A stretch of 64,000 nucleotides of DNA from JACPYM01 sp963699175 (lineage in GTDB: Bacteria; Acidobacteriota; Blastocatellia; RBC074): positions 2,232,001 to 2,296,000 of the forward strand of contig OY969418.1 in NCBI GenBank assembly GCA_963699175.1, in the 5' to 3' direction. The notes beneath the pieces were generated by a model. The model was not told the origin of the DNA. It made no database searches and saw nothing but the letters and a program-made list of their open reading frames with translations. Position 1 is the first letter of the stretch. Every line of letters starts with the position of its first letter. Both the position numbers and the translations under genes were made by a program. Below are positions 63,243-64,000 of the stretch, one piece after another.

Positions 63243-63894
63243 ACTCCATTTCCCATGCGGTTGAAAGTGTGGCGCCGCCAAGATTCAGCTTTGCTTTCTG
63301 TAGCTTTCCTTTCCCCGGCTCAAGCGTCTCTCCAGCATCGCTTGCTCGATCTAGGAGCAGTGGGAGTGGGTTGATTGGCCCGGACAGCGTGTACACTCCG
63401 AAATGCAAGTGCGGCGGGGTGCCGCGCGCATTCCCAGTCGTCCCGACATAGCCGAGCAGCGTTGCGGGCGATACGGCGTCACCGACTGACAGATCGGGAG
63501 CGTAAGCTTCAAGATGGGCGTAATAATAGACCCGCCCGCCTGCGCCGAGTACAGAAACCGTGTTGCCGCCCAATGAGTTTTCCCCGACGCGTAGCACATA
63601 GCCTTCAGTGGCCGAATAGATCTCGGTGCCGCGCGGCGCAAAAATATCCTGCCCCTGGTGCAAGCGCCCGCCAGAGCGTGACGTGTGCCAGGTGTCGTGC
63701 ACTTGTTTGACTCGTACCGCCTCAACCGGCATGTCGAGTTGCTTGTCCGGCTCGCTGGAATAGAGCCTGGCCATTCTGAGCGGCGCACTGAGGCGCGCGA
63801 AGAAATCGTGGGTTTGTGCTGGCGTGAACAGCCAATAAGCGCGCGCAAGCGGCGCGAGCGCTATCACCAAGTATAAAAGCAGAAATCTTTTCAT
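63226..63894 (-). CDS. M23 family (LytM-like) zinc peptidase, secreted
   Basis: About 222 residues: signal peptide or N-terminal membrane helix (1-19; LLLYLVIALAPLARA), a short spacer, and an M23 domain with ligands His79 and Asp83 in RLHQGQDIFAPRG, His127 in YYYAHLE and His164 in PHLHFGVY (HxH motif). All ligands are present, so it should cut peptidoglycan cross-bridges or peptide stems, or another extracellular peptide. The frame is open from 63963; the ATG at 63894 starts a proper signal peptide. It overlaps the AlkB-like gene tail to tail. Confidence 0.9.
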   Translation of the reverse strand: MKRFLLLYLVIALAPLARAYWLFTPAQTHDFFARLSAPLRMARLYSSEPDKQLDMPVEAVRVKQVHDTWHTSRSGGRLHQGQDIFAPRGTEIYSATEGYVLRVGENSLGGNTVSVLGAGGRVYYYAHLEAYAPDLSVGDAVSPATLLGYVGTTGNARGTPPHLHFGVYTLSGPINPLPLLLDRASDAGETLEPGKGKLQKAKLNLGGATLSTAWEMESTLEH

Positions 63895-64000
63895 CTGGAT
63901 CGGCGTCTGAGAGCTGAAGTCGGTTAAAGCCTCATGCAGACGCACGCAGTTAGACACGCGCAATTGCGGAAGGGATGCAAAGCTGCAGCGAGTTAGTCTA

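Overview
The window looks like a chromosomal segment of an Acidobacteriota member, probably close to Blastocatellia. This is inferred from the very large Oar-like TonB-dependent receptor with a carboxypeptidase-regulatory domain, the several long PAS/GAF hybrid histidine kinases, the many perfect palindromic intergenic elements, and mid-to-high GC coding with frequent GC-rich third positions. No rRNA, complete tRNA or CRISPR array is visible.

Layout. 1-5.3 kb: a TrmO-like protein, an overlapping pair of small unknown genes, an aminotransferase and an M16 peptidase. 5.3-14 kb: a proteostasis block on the minus strand (ClpA/C-like ATPase, GroEL without GroES, GrpE, ClpB, Hsp20). The hsp20 promoter is strong and carries an HspR/HAIR-like inverted repeat. 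14-30 kb: a 41-codon acidic-peptide gene beside a decayed transporter start, an OlsB-like acyltransferase, a lone winged-helix regulator, the Oar-like receptor, a TPR protein, ArsC, a 1004-residue secreted multidomain protein, a sugar-nucleotide epimerase, an extraordinary cloverleaf of nested inverted repeats (26968-27538), a SnoaL-like protein and a metallophosphoesterase operon. 30.3-37.6 kb: a mobile-element region. It holds the 3' half of a tRNA-Pro gene (an att site), a tyrosine integrase, a UPF0175/DUF3368 toxin-antitoxin pair cut by an IS21 element, a zinc-ribbon/WD40 chimera, and a GNAT gene split by an IS982-family element with a 9-bp target duplication. 37.8-40 kb: a small secreted protein and a frameshifted serine hydrolase with a striking promoter hairpin. 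40-56.5 kb: a signalling block of four giant hybrid histidine kinases and two MEDS-domain proteins, bracketed by 75-bp direct repeats and ending in an IS4-type remnant. 56.8-64 kb: a shikimate-kinase-like protein, a retropepsin-like protease, two single-domain response regulators, small unknown genes, a secreted repeat protein, an AlkB-like oxygenase and an M23 peptidase.

How the genes fit together. The heat-shock block pairs two Hsp100 unfoldases with Hsp20, GrpE and GroEL. The kinase block combines MEDS, PAS and GAF sensors with HisKA/HATPase and receiver domains. MEDS appears fused to a kinase, alone, and translationally adjacent to a kinase (2-nt gap). The adjacent MEDS gene holds the observation I rate highest: an in-frame TGA exactly where both MEDS paralogues in this window have a conserved Cys. 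The reading frame stays intact for 59 further codons, and a stable hairpin starts four bases after the TGA. It is a candidate selenocysteine codon or a very young nonsense mutation.
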